Below are positions 42,452 to 50,863 of a DNA stretch of 64,000 bases, in pieces (the first letter of the stretch is position 1; every line of letters starts with the position of its first letter). The notes beneath the pieces are model-generated. The model did not search any database. It was not told the origin of the DNA and saw nothing but the letters and a program-made list of their open reading frames with translations. The stretch is taken from the NCBI GenBank assembly GCA_020634565.1, contig JACKBN010000002.1:1-64000 (forward strand), given 5' to 3'. The stretch comes from Ardenticatenaceae bacterium (GTDB taxonomy: Bacteria > Chloroflexota > Anaerolineae > Promineifilales > Promineifilaceae). The position numbers were made by a program, and so were the translations under genes.

Positions 42452-42675
42452 AAGCTTTGGTTTATTATTGCCGCTGGCACAGTGCTAGTTTGAGATTACG
42501 GGGGCGGGATGAGACGGCCGTTTGGGGCCATCTGGTCACCAATGCTGAAACGCCCGACGAGACGATGCAGGAGTTTCGCTTTGAGCTAAAAACGTGGCGG
42601 CTGACGCTAAAAACGCCGGATGGGGACGAAACAGTACAGCTGGACGAGATGGGCGTGGTGCAGGCAGAGGCTTAG
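42448..42675 (+). CDS. Small protein coupled to ABC exporter, unknown function
   Basis: This 75-residue soluble protein (MKALVYYCRWHSASLRLRGR start) begins inside the last codon of the ABC gene (ATGA overlap), so it is translated with it. It looks like a small beta-sheet protein. Its TAG overlaps the stop of the convergent kinase gene (TTAG). No family is recognised. Confidence 0.65.
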   Translation: MKALVYYCRWHSASLRLRGRDETAVWGHLVTNAETPDETMQEFRFELKTWRLTLKTPDGDETVQLDEMGVVQAEA

Positions 42676-43193
42676 CGCGGCAACTGTTTGAGCCAGCGCT
42701 TCGTCTCGCGCGGCGAGCGGTGGTGAATCCAGCTAAGCTGCGGGTGTTGCTCGCTGTGCATCAGCTTGTGGTACTTTTGCCGCCGCTGGCGGTACGTCTG
42801 GTAAATATAGACAAATAAAGATTCTTTAGACAAAAATTGCTCGCGGAACGATTCGCGATTGTCGTTCCACAACACTTCTCGCCCAAAGACACGCTGCATG
42901 GTCCGCCGAACCATGCGCCAGTAATTCACCCAAACCGGATAATCTAACCAGATAATTGTGTCGGCGCGCGGCCAAAAGATGTGGCTGGATTTGCTGTAAT
43001 TGCCGTCTATCACCCAAAACGGCCGTTGCGTTTCCCGGTCCACCTTTTCCAGAAAATCAGGCGCTTCGGTCCAGTTTGGCCCCCAATGCAAACTGTCCAA
43101 CTCGATGTGAGGGTAGTTGAGCTGGACAGCAAGCTGCTGTGCCAGCGTTGTTTTACCCGAGCCACTTGTGCCAACAATGATGATACGTTCCAT
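42672..43193 (-). CDS. P-loop nucleotide kinase-like protein (paralogue of 39824-40420)
   Basis: This 173-residue protein repeats the plan of its neighbour: IIIVGTSGSGKTTLAQQLA, IELDSLHWGPNW, FWVIDGNYSKSSHIFWPRADTIIWLDYP. It is in the DNA topology modulation/adenylate-kinase-like group. Both paralogues face the same way and frame the ABC exporter module, and both end by overlapping a convergent stop codon. Confidence 0.82.
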   Translation of the reverse strand: MERIIIVGTSGSGKTTLAQQLAVQLNYPHIELDSLHWGPNWTEAPDFLEKVDRETQRPFWVIDGNYSKSSHIFWPRADTIIWLDYPVWVNYWRMVRRTMQRVFGREVLWNDNRESFREQFLSKESLFVYIYQTYRQRRQKYHKLMHSEQHPQLSWIHHRSPRETKRWLKQLPR

Positions 43194-43228
43194 TACAGAT
43201 AAAAATGGGTTAATTCAAAAAAGAATGA

Positions 43229-45457
43229 TTACCAGCGCTGCCGGTGCGCCTCGATGACGTTGGGTAGCGACTCCAGCTTTTGCAGCAGCCAGTTGAGCTG
43301 CTCCAGGCTTTTTATTTCTACAATCAACGAGATGGTCATGATGTTGCCCACGGCGGTGGTTTTTGTTTTGGGCGTGTTGATGCGCTGCCCGCGCAGAATG
43401 GCCACGATTTCTTCGATAATGTTGGGCCGCCGGTACGCTTTAAGCACAATCGGGATGGGGTAAACGGCCGAATCATCTCCCCATTCCACGGTAATCAGCC
43501 GCTCCGGCTCTGTGGTATTTATTATCTCTTTGCAATCGGCGCGGTGAATGGTGACGCCTTGACCGCGCGTGATAAAACCCTGGATCGGTTCCGGCGGGAT
43601 GGGCTGGCAGCATTTGGCCATGCGGGTATGAAGGCCGCTCACGCCGGTGATGGTGAGCCCTTGTTTTTTCGGCGGGGTTTGCAGGAGCAACGGCCGTAAT
43701 TCGTCGTCCGGGTGCAGATTTTTCTCCATTAAGGCGATGGCCCCGCTGATTTGGCGGCTTTGAATGTCGCCAAAACCGACTTTGGCCAGGAACTGCTCCT
43801 CGTCGTCAAACTTCAGCGACTGGGCGATGTCAGAGACTGTGTAGGTGTCAGCCAGACCCAGGCGACGCAGTTCACGCTCTACCACCTCGCGGCCCTGCGT
43901 GATGTTTTGCTCTCGCTCCTGATTGCGGAACCATTGGCGGATTTTGCTGCGGGTGCGAGCGCTGCCCGTGTAGCCCAGGCTGCCGTTCATCCAGTCGCGG
44001 CTCGGGCCACCTCGGTTGGTCGTTAAAATCGAGACGCGCTCGCCGGATTTGAGCACATAATCGAGGCTCACCATCTTGCCATTTACCCGCGCGCCGCGGC
44101 AACGATGGCCGACCTCGGTGTGGATGGCGTAGGCAAAATCAATGGGCGTGGCGCCAGATGGCAGGTCAATCACATCCCCCTTCGGGGTAAAAACGTAGAT
44201 GCGATCGGCCAGAATTTCATTTTCTAGCAGGTCGTCGTCATCATCTCCGCGGGAATCGTCCCGCAGCGTGGCCAGCAGCTCGCGCAAATTGTCGATGCGC
44301 TTTTTAACAGAGCTGGCCACCTTGCCGCCTTCTTCTTTGTAGGCCCAGTGGGCGGCCACTCCTTTTTCTGCTTCATCGTGCATGCGGCGGGTGCGGATTT
44401 GTACTTCCAGGTTTTCGCCTGTGGCGGTGTCGATAACGGCCGTATGCAGCGATTGGTAGCCATTGGCCTTGGGCGCAGCGATGTAATCATCAAACTCACG
44501 CGGGATGGGCTGCCACAGGCTATGCACCAGACCCAGCGCCTGGTAGCAAAGATGGCGATCCTCTTCCTCTTTTTCTTTGATAGATTTTTTGCTGTAGCTT
44601 TCAATATCCCCTGGTTCCAAGATGACGCGTAGCGCCTGAATATCAAAGATATGGTCGAAGTCGAGCTGTTTGCGCACCATTTTGCGGTAAATGGAGTAGA
44701 TATGTTTGGAACGGCCGCTTACCGACCCTTTTAAGCCGCTGTTGCGAATGGCACGTTCTAATCGCAGGACCGCGTCCTCGATATTTTCCATCCGTTCGGC
44801 CCGCCGTGCGGCCAACTGGCTGGCAATCTCTTTGTATTTTTCTGGCTGCAAATAGCGAAAAGCCAGATCTTCCAGCTCCCACTTTAGCTGCCAGATGCCC
44901 AGCCGATTGGCCAGCGGCGCGTAAATATTCATCGCTTCGTTGGCGATGTGCTGGCGCTGCTCTTGGGGTAGATTGCTGGCTTTGCGTAAGTCTTGCAAAC
45001 AGTCGGCCATGCGGATGAGGATAACGCGGATATCGCCTTCGATGATGGCCAGAACGGCGCGCCGCACCCCTTCCAATGTTTTGCGATCGGCTTCCGGGTC
45101 GCGGTGCTTCTTATACTGCTCCTCGCTGGCGTAGGCGTAGAGATGTTCCAAACCTTCGATGAGCGCGGCGGGTTCTTCGCCAAACTGCCGTTGAATCGTT
45201 TCTAGCGTTTGGCCGGTATGGGGCATTAGGCTGTCGTGCAGCATGCTGGCTACCAGGGTGGGTGTGTCTACCCCCAGCTTGCTCATGGTTTGGGTGACAG
45301 CCAGATCGTGTTCGATGAAGAGCTCACCCGATTCGCGCTGACGGCCGTTGTGGCTGTTTTGGGCGAATTCATAGGCCCGTTTTACCTGTTGGGCTGTTTG
45401 CCCGTTTGGTAGATGGTTAAGCAGCTCTGTGATAGAGACGAGTGAAATTTGGGTCAT
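43229..45457 (-). CDS. RelA/SpoT-family (p)ppGpp enzyme with altered hydrolase motif
   Basis: This 742-residue RSH protein has an HD domain (about 25-180), a synthetase domain (about 230-345, with KHIYSIYRKM and KANGYQSLHTAVID), a TGS domain (about 405-465) and a C-terminal ACT domain. Metal ligands of the hydrolase appear kept (His50, His74, Asp75, Asp152), but the HDxxED motif reads HDSLMP, and the usual DRLHNMRT block reads DCLQDLRK. Hydrolysis of ppGpp may therefore be weak or lost while synthesis is intact. Only full genome data can say whether another hydrolase exists. Confidence 0.9.
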   Translation of the reverse strand: MTQISLVSITELLNHLPNGQTAQQVKRAYEFAQNSHNGRQRESGELFIEHDLAVTQTMSKLGVDTPTLVASMLHDSLMPHTGQTLETIQRQFGEEPAALIEGLEHLYAYASEEQYKKHRDPEADRKTLEGVRRAVLAIIEGDIRVILIRMADCLQDLRKASNLPQEQRQHIANEAMNIYAPLANRLGIWQLKWELEDLAFRYLQPEKYKEIASQLAARRAERMENIEDAVLRLERAIRNSGLKGSVSGRSKHIYSIYRKMVRKQLDFDHIFDIQALRVILEPGDIESYSKKSIKEKEEEDRHLCYQALGLVHSLWQPIPREFDDYIAAPKANGYQSLHTAVIDTATGENLEVQIRTRRMHDEAEKGVAAHWAYKEEGGKVASSVKKRIDNLRELLATLRDDSRGDDDDDLLENEILADRIYVFTPKGDVIDLPSGATPIDFAYAIHTEVGHRCRGARVNGKMVSLDYVLKSGERVSILTTNRGGPSRDWMNGSLGYTGSARTRSKIRQWFRNQEREQNITQGREVVERELRRLGLADTYTVSDIAQSLKFDDEEQFLAKVGFGDIQSRQISGAIALMEKNLHPDDELRPLLLQTPPKKQGLTITGVSGLHTRMAKCCQPIPPEPIQGFITRGQGVTIHRADCKEIINTTEPERLITVEWGDDSAVYPIPIVLKAYRRPNIIEEIVAILRGQRINTPKTKTTAVGNIMTISLIVEIKSLEQLNWLLQKLESLPNVIEAHRQRW

Positions 45458-45525
45458 GGTGGGTTGTTGTGTAAAAAGCCAAATACGTGACTGTTGTTAG
45501 ACAAATTCCTTTTGGCTTATACATG

Positions 45526-45555
45526 CAAAAAGGCGACTCCGGATGGGAGACGCCT
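45526..45555 (-). terminator. Rho-independent terminator of the YtxH transcript
   Basis: On the minus strand AGGCGTCTCC and GGAGTCGCCT (one A-A/T-T mismatch position) close over CATCC and are followed by TTTTT. It lies 130 bases after ytxH and 70 bases ahead of the RSH gene, so the latter must have its own start of transcription in between. Confidence 0.75.
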
Positions 45556-45688
45556 GTCTGCAAATGGTTGGCAACGATGTATTGGTTGCCAGAGCCAAAC
45601 GTTATGCGGTTACAGACTAAATGGTTTAGCGAATGTAAAGGAAAGCAAAATGGCTGTGGCGTTGGCAACAATGGGTGGAAACGGCCGT

Positions 45689-46063
45689 TTACCCCTCGCT
45701 TCCGTTGGCCTCTTCAACGTTGTTGCGATTGGTAATTTGGGAAGCCTGTTCTTTGCCTTTGTCCAACACGATTCGCGCCTGTTCCTGCACACGTCCCCCA
45801 ACATCTTGTACCTGTTGGCGAGTGCTAGTAAGCGCGGAACCTGCCTTATCCAAATATTCCTGGCTAAAAGAGCCCGCGGATTCGCGAACTTGTTGCACTC
45901 TGGCTCCACCGGATTGCAACAGCTCGTTGCTCTTGTTGGCAAGTTGACTGCGGGTTTCCTGACCAGATTGCGGGGCCAAAATAATGGCGGTAGCGGCACC
46001 CACAAGGCCGCCAATAACAAATCCTGCTAAAAATGCACCGAGATCATTCGAATTGTCACTCAT
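45689..46063 (-). CDS. YtxH-domain protein
   Basis: This 124-residue protein has an N-terminal hydrophobic segment rich in Gly/Ala (FLAGFVIGGLVGAATAIILAP) followed by an amphipathic helical region rich in Gln, Ser and Val, the YtxH pattern of stress-related membrane-bound proteins. GGAGAAAG lies ahead of the ATG. It is 31 bases after the 46094-46552 gene and shares its transcript. Confidence 0.82.
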   Translation of the reverse strand: MSDNSNDLGAFLAGFVIGGLVGAATAIILAPQSGQETRSQLANKSNELLQSGGARVQQVRESAGSFSQEYLDKAGSALTSTRQQVQDVGGRVQEQARIVLDKGKEQASQITNRNNVEEANGSEG

Positions 46064-46093
46064 ATCGTCTTTCTCCCAAAATTATACGTAGCG

Positions 46094-46552
46094 TTAGCGG
46101 GGAATATTGTTGCGCGGATTGCCAAACAGCGATTTTAGCGCCTGGCGCAGACCGGCCATTTGCACACGGGCTTCGGTGACCGGTTTGACCACATTTTTAC
46201 TCACAAATGTGGTGGTGCCGCGAATGGTCCCCACGGTTTCATTGGTTTTTTCCAAGATTGGTTTGATTTCAAATTCCAACATGTTGACGAGGCGGATGAT
46301 CATCAACAGCATGAACAGCAGCACCACGCCAAACAGGCAGGATTCCAGCGCCAGGGCGATAAGCAGCACGTCGCGCACCGCTTCGATGGCGGCGGCCTGC
46401 GTGCTGGCTAACCAGACAATGCCCCAAACCGCCCCACCTAGCAGGGCGATGACCAGAATCACGGCCAAAACAATGTAAACGGGCTTTACAGATATAAGTT
46501 TTTTTTGTTCTGGCATTGTGCCAGGCGTGTTTACGATATTGCTACTATCCAC
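46094..46552 (-). CDS. Two-helix membrane protein of unknown function
   Basis: This 152-residue protein has two strong membrane segments (about residues 26-50 and 62-87) and a C-terminal amphipathic part with Thr/Val-rich repeats, resembling DUF948-type partners of YtxH proteins. It forms a two-gene unit with YtxH. The 194-base spacer ahead of it (46553-46746) contains a family B fragment near 46669 and nothing else I can name. Confidence 0.7.
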   Translation of the reverse strand: MDSSNIVNTPGTMPEQKKLISVKPVYIVLAVILVIALLGGAVWGIVWLASTQAAAIEAVRDVLLIALALESCLFGVVLLFMLLMIIRLVNMLEFEIKPILEKTNETVGTIRGTTTFVSKNVVKPVTEARVQMAGLRQALKSLFGNPRNNIPR

Positions 46553-46746
46553 TGGTGGATGTTTCGCTCCTGATTACGGGTTTTGTTGGAAATCCAGAGG
46601 CAAGTATAGCATTAAAGCGTAGTGGCTTCAAAGTAGTAAGGCGATCGGTTTCATATTTAGCTTAATTTTTGCCACAGAGGGTAAAGATATTTTTGAGGAG
46701 GCGGTGCCAGACTTCGATTGTCTTGGTTGTGGGGGGCCACGATGGG

Positions 46747-47022
46747 TTACTCGCTTACGGCCGTATCTCCAGCCAGCCACCAACTCAAAATGAGGGCAAG
46801 CCACGCCCCTACGCTGGCGCTAAACAGCTGCAATGCCCCCAGGCGCAGCCAGTTGAGGTTGATCAAGTCGCCTACAAAATGACCAATGGCAAAGCCAATC
46901 CAGGCAGCCACCAGATACAGGATGATGCGTCGCGCCGGGCCACCGAGCAAAAAGTGAAAACCGGCGCCGTACGCCGTGGCCAGCAGAAAACCGAGAATGA
47001 GTCCAGAGGCAGCAACCGTCAT
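46747..47022 (-). CDS. Small three-helix membrane protein
   Basis: This 91-residue protein is almost entirely hydrophobic with three segments (about 5-22, 33-52, 62-83). Its ATG overlaps the stop of mnmA (ATGA), so it is coupled to it. No family recognised; the gene's last codons again contain an ACGGCCGT copy. Confidence 0.65.
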   Translation of the reverse strand: MTVAASGLILGFLLATAYGAGFHFLLGGPARRIILYLVAAWIGFAIGHFVGDLINLNWLRLGALQLFSASVGAWLALILSWWLAGDTAVSE

Positions 47023-48188
47023 GAAAGCACCTGAATATGGGCCAGTTCAAGGGAGGGGGATGTTTGTTGAGAAACGGCCGTTTCATCCAACATATTCACT
47101 CCATCGGCAATAATGCCACCGCCCAGGCAAACATCACCATCGTAAAAGACAGCCCCTTGTCCCGCCGTAACGCCAAAAACGGGTTCGTGGAAGGTGACTT
47201 GGGAACGGCCGTTGCCCAAATCCACCACTTCGCCCGCAATACCTTTGGCCTTGTAGCGAATTTTAATCTGGGCCGAAATGGGCCGCTGCGGCGGATTGCC
47301 GTCGATCCAGCTCACGTCGCGGGCAATCAGAATTTGCTGCCCCAGCTCAGACTTTGGCCCGACGATGAGCGCGTTGCGCGTCACGTCCTTGCGCAGCACA
47401 AATAGCGGTTCGCTGGCCGAGATGCCCAGCCCCTTGCGTTGGCCAATCGTGTAGAAGGGCAGCCCTTCATGCTGGCCCAGTTCTTCATCGCTGCTGGTGA
47501 GGATGGGGCCGGGCTGGCTTGCTTTTTGGCTGTACTCGTTGAGGAAGCGACGATAATCACCGTCGCCGAGGAAGCACAAATCCTGGCTCTCGCTCTTGCT
47601 GGCGACGGGTAGGCCAAACTTTTGCGCCAGTTCGCGCACCTCTGGCTTGGTGTAGCCGCCGATGGGGAAAAGCACTTTGCCTAATTTTTCCTGATCCAAC
47701 ACGTGCAGGACGTAAGATTGGTCCTTGTTGGGGTCTAATCCTTTGCGCAGCTGGTAGCCGTCTGGTGTGTTCACCACCTGGGCGTAATGGCCAGTCGCCA
47801 GATAGTCGGCGTCTAGGGCGAGGGCGCGTTCCAGCAGGTGGGTGAAGCGGATTTGGCGGTTGCATTCGATGCAGGGGTTGGGGGTACGGCCGTATGCGTG
47901 CTCATCAATAAAAAATTGCACAATCGTCTGCCGGAAATGGTCCTGCACGTCCACTACGTAGAACGGGATACCCAGCAGGCCCGCCACACGCCGCGCGTCG
48001 GCCATTTGGTCTGGGGTGCAGCAGCGGTTGGCGGGTGCTGTCGCACCGCTCGACGGCTCGCTCCACAGGCGCATCATCATCCCGATGACCTCATAGCCCT
48101 GCTCCACCAGCAGCGCGGCCGCCACGGAGCTGTCCACCCCGCCGCTCATCGCCACTACCACACGTTTTTTTGAATTATTGAGGATCAT
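47019..48188 (-). CDS. mnmA: tRNA-specific 2-thiouridylase
   Basis: This 389-residue enzyme puts sulfur on U34 of Lys, Glu and Gln tRNAs. The PP-loop AMSGGVDSSVAAALL, the catalytic cysteine in NPCIECN, the second cysteine in SQDLCFLGDGDYR, and GHYAQ and KDQSYVLH blocks are all intact. The C-terminal extension past the beta barrel is about 25 residues longer than usual. Its start overlaps the stop of the interrupted YcxB-like gene. The sulfur donor pathway would use a cysteine desulfurase such as that at 53340-54518. Confidence 0.93.
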   Translation of the reverse strand: MILNNSKKRVVVAMSGGVDSSVAAALLVEQGYEVIGMMMRLWSEPSSGATAPANRCCTPDQMADARRVAGLLGIPFYVVDVQDHFRQTIVQFFIDEHAYGRTPNPCIECNRQIRFTHLLERALALDADYLATGHYAQVVNTPDGYQLRKGLDPNKDQSYVLHVLDQEKLGKVLFPIGGYTKPEVRELAQKFGLPVASKSESQDLCFLGDGDYRRFLNEYSQKASQPGPILTSSDEELGQHEGLPFYTIGQRKGLGISASEPLFVLRKDVTRNALIVGPKSELGQQILIARDVSWIDGNPPQRPISAQIKIRYKAKGIAGEVVDLGNGRSQVTFHEPVFGVTAGQGAVFYDGDVCLGGGIIADGVNMLDETAVSQQTSPSLELAHIQVLS

Positions 48189-48605
48189 AAATTATTTTTT
48201 TTATTTTCGTTAATCTGGACTTTCACCAAATCGACAAATTTTTTCCAATCTTCTTCACCTTCAAAAATATGTTTTGGAAAAATATGAAATGAGTAAGGTG
48301 AATCATAAAGTAGTAATGATTTCGAAAACTTTTTGAATTTTACGTATCTCTTCCAATTTATTGTCTGATTTAAACTTGCTTGAGTAATCCTTATTTCTTC
48401 GGAGGTTGTCAAACCATTCATCGGTTCAAATACATGCTGTCTTTTAAAAACATGAAGCGTGAAAATCGTTAATAGACTTAAGATCAAAACCCAGACAATT
48501 GAACTTATAGTAAATATCCAAAAGCCTAAACAGGCAGAGTACTTTGATGGATCATTTATTTTAATATACCAAGAAAAACCAATAGAAATGAGTAAGTACT
48601 CTGTA
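48185..48605 (-). pseudogene. YcxB-like membrane protein gene, 3' part cut by IS630 element
   Basis: The frame is open from the target TA at 48604-48605 to a TGA at 48185 that overlaps the mnmA start. It encodes a membrane segment pair and a soluble tail (RQHVFEPMNG ... FHIFPKHIFEGEEDWKKFVDL) like the YcxB C-terminal domain. DNA here is much richer in A and T than the flanks and has no ACGGCCGT copy. Joining it with 49803-49911 restores a 175-residue frame. Confidence 0.8.
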
Positions 48606-49802
48606 ACCTAAAGAAGTTCAACTTTCTTGAATTTGACATTCGCACCATTAACAATTGAATAATGAGAATTTAGCTTTTCACGCGCGGTCGCAATGGAAAA
48701 CTGCCAGTTGATCTTGATTCGCTTGGCTGACCTTTCAGCCACAAGTGTTATCAATTCCGACTCCAATTGCTCCATCGTTGGTATCCGGCGATTCAAACAT
48801 AAACGGGCCAAAGCTGAGAATTCAATCTCAATCATGTTGAGCCAACTGGCCGATTTGGGTGTGTAGAAAAACTCAAACCGCTGTGCCAGCGCAAGCGCCT
48901 CATCTGCAGGCAGGTTCTCATAAAATGCACTGGTGTTGTGGGTATTCAAGTTATCCAACACCAAGCGAATCTTGACTGCCTCTGGATAATGCGCAGCTAC
49001 TGCCTGACAAAACGAGGCAAACTCTTTCTTCCGCCGCTGCTTGTGAATCTGAGCAATACGCTGACCGGTTAAGGGTTCAATGGCGGCAAACAGAGCGCAG
49101 GACCCCAGTTTTTCGTAGGCATAATGTTCTTTACGAACTTGACCGGTTTGCATAGCGATGGGCTCGACGATGTCGCCAATGAGAAAGCAGGGACGTTCAT
49201 CCAGACAAACAACGGGATAATCTGGGTCATAGGGCAGCGCATACAACCAGAGAATCTGCTCCATGTGGGCCAAAAAGCGACTGGTTATCTTGCCAATGCA
49301 CCAACAGCGTTTCAGGTGTGGCTTGAGTTCGTTTTTTTGAGAATACGATTGACATGGGTGTGGGAAATCTCTTCCACTAACTCCAATTCAACTGCTTTCT
49401 CAGCCAACAAACGCAATGACCACTGACCGTGCCCTTCTGGTGCATCGCTGCAAGCTAACGCGGTAATCCTGGCCCGTTCTTCTCCACTTATCGTAACGGG
49501 ACGACCTGGTATGACTTTGTCATCCAGGCCAGCAAGACCCAGTTCTCGATATTTACTGGCCCAGGTAGAGACGCTTTGTAACGTTGCGCCAACGGTTTGG
49601 GCTACAGTTGTAAAGGTGCAACCACGGTCTAGCTCAAGAAGAGCTAAAATTCGTTTGAATTTACGGGCAGGCAAACTGCCCTGCTTTAACAATTTTTCAA
49701 GTTGTGTCCGTTCTGTTTCATTAAGTTGGATATGTTGCTTTTTCATCAACCCAGCTTATCTATTTTGGCCAAAACGCACAACAGATTATGAATTCTTTAA
49801 GT
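48606..49802 (-). mobile_element. IS630-family insertion sequence
   Basis: About 1.2 kb bounded by imperfect terminal inverted repeats: left ACCTAAAGAAGTTCAAC, right (minus strand) ACTTAAAGAATTCATAA. It is flanked by TA on both sides (48604-48605 and 49803-49804), the duplicated target of this family. It contains one transposase read through a frameshift. The YcxB-like gene it hits is otherwise intact, so the insertion appears recent. Confidence 0.88.
48608..49749 (-). CDS. IS630-family DDE transposase, read by -1 frameshift
   Basis: Two open frames, 49312-49749 (145 residues, helix-turn-helix part) and about 48608-49338 (DDE part), overlap at seven consecutive A (minus strand, 49332-49338). 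A -1 slip there gives one 380-residue product. The catalytic residues are Asp in VVCLDERP, Asp in LVLDNLNTH and Glu in NMIEIEFS, as in IS630/Tc1-mariner enzymes. The stop TAG lies inside the left terminal repeat. Without the slip only the DNA-binding half is made. Confidence 0.85.
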
Positions 49803-49911
49803 TACGCTGTAGTAAGTTTGCAATCAAAGAAATCAGAAAATTTCTTAACACGATCTGAATCCAGTCTGAATACTGTACTTGCCCTTGAATCTTGATTTCT
49901 GTGTTTTGCAT
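49803..49911 (-). pseudogene. YcxB-like membrane protein gene, 5' part cut by IS630 element
   Basis: From an ATG at 49911 the frame reads 36 residues (MQNTEIKIQGQVQ start, then a hydrophobic segment) up to the target TA at 49803-49804. After removal of the IS and one TA copy, the codon at the junction is CGT and the reading continues into TEYLLISIGF of the 3' part. No clear ribosome site is seen. The rest of the 210-base spacer to 50016 holds nothing I can name. Confidence 0.75.
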
Positions 49912-50015
49912 AATAAGCTAATATGGTTTGCCAAATCAATTAGAAGTTGATCGGAATGGCAGAATTGCTCAACAATGGTAATGGTTGAAGGGCATTTGCC
50001 ACGTAGTTTGAAACT

Positions 50016-50405
50016 TTATAGATCGGCAACTGTGAGCTCTGCTGCTAAGCCATTGAGGGTCACAACCAGCTGATTCAAAACGTCCCGGCCAATCAATCCT
50101 TCAGTCTCTGATTCAACAGCGACAGCATCAATCCCCTTGATGACGATATCGCCGATTTGGAGGCGCACCCGGTAGCGATCCCGTCGTTCAACCATGCCTG
50201 TGACACCGCTCATACGGACGGAATCCACATAGCTGGCCTGGATTTGGGTGAGAACGGCCGTTGGCAACATTGTCCCATCTGCACCAGAATCTACCATTGC
50301 CTGAATCGTGGCGGGTTGTGCATCATCAGAATAACCATCCACCGTCAGCGTGACGACTGGGGCTGGCGGCAGGTAGCTGCGATCATACTCAAACTGTGCG
50401 CTCAT
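50016..50405 (-). CDS. Retropepsin-like aspartic protease domain protein
   Basis: This 129-residue soluble protein has the single-lobe aspartic protease signature MVDSGADGTMLP (catalytic Asp39) and a second conserved block EGLIGRDVLNQLVVTLNG, like the ILGRD flap region of dimeric retropepsins. It starts inside the stop of the upstream gene (ATGA). Substrate unknown. Confidence 0.82.
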   Translation of the reverse strand: MSAQFEYDRSYLPPAPVVTLTVDGYSDDAQPATIQAMVDSGADGTMLPTAVLTQIQASYVDSVRMSGVTGMVERRDRYRVRLQIGDIVIKGIDAVAVESETEGLIGRDVLNQLVVTLNGLAAELTVADL

Positions 50406-50794
50406 AGTTGCTGGAAGCGGGGTGAACGGAAGTGCAAAACCGGATCAGGATTTTCCAAGACTTGCCTTTGTAAAACAATTTCATTCGGAAAATTCTGCTT
50501 TACGCGAAAGAATAAAGCATCTTTATCAGCATCATGGTCAACAACTTGGCCGTTGTGAATGGCCACAAATTGACCCGCATACTGGCTTGCCAGTTGAGCG
50601 TGCATCTTCTTATACGCCTCAACTTCGCGTAACATTTTTTCCTGCGCAGGGGTCTCGGCGGACGCATCTGACACAAAAGCATTGGCAACAACGCCGTTTA
50701 ATAGATCAGAAACGTTGGTGCGGCTTTGTTTGGCCTGCGCCAAAATCCGCCGATAAACCTTGCTGGAAACGGTAATTGTAATTTGCTCTGACAT
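50402..50794 (-). CDS. Ribbon-helix-helix-like/DUF5678-like protein, partner of the retropepsin gene
   Basis: This 130-residue protein begins with ITITVSSKVYRRILAQAKQSRTNVSDLL, similar to a ribbon-helix-helix DNA-binding arm. Its later half has YKKMHAQLASQYAGQFVAIHNGQVVDHDADKDALFFRV, the pattern of DUF5678. It overlaps the retropepsin gene by four bases. A regulatory or targeting partner role is inferred from the pairing only. Confidence 0.7.
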   Translation of the reverse strand: MSEQITITVSSKVYRRILAQAKQSRTNVSDLLNGVVANAFVSDASAETPAQEKMLREVEAYKKMHAQLASQYAGQFVAIHNGQVVDHDADKDALFFRVKQNFPNEIVLQRQVLENPDPVLHFRSPRFQQL

Positions 50795-50863
50795 GCGCTA
50801 ATTATACCAGACAATCAGAAAATTGTTCGCCTACATGGTAAAAACGGCCGTTGCTGTTCATCC

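Noticed and set aside
50016..50794. Firm call as toxin-antitoxin system
   Set aside because: Only gene overlap and a weak RHH-like arm support it; no known toxin fold is present.
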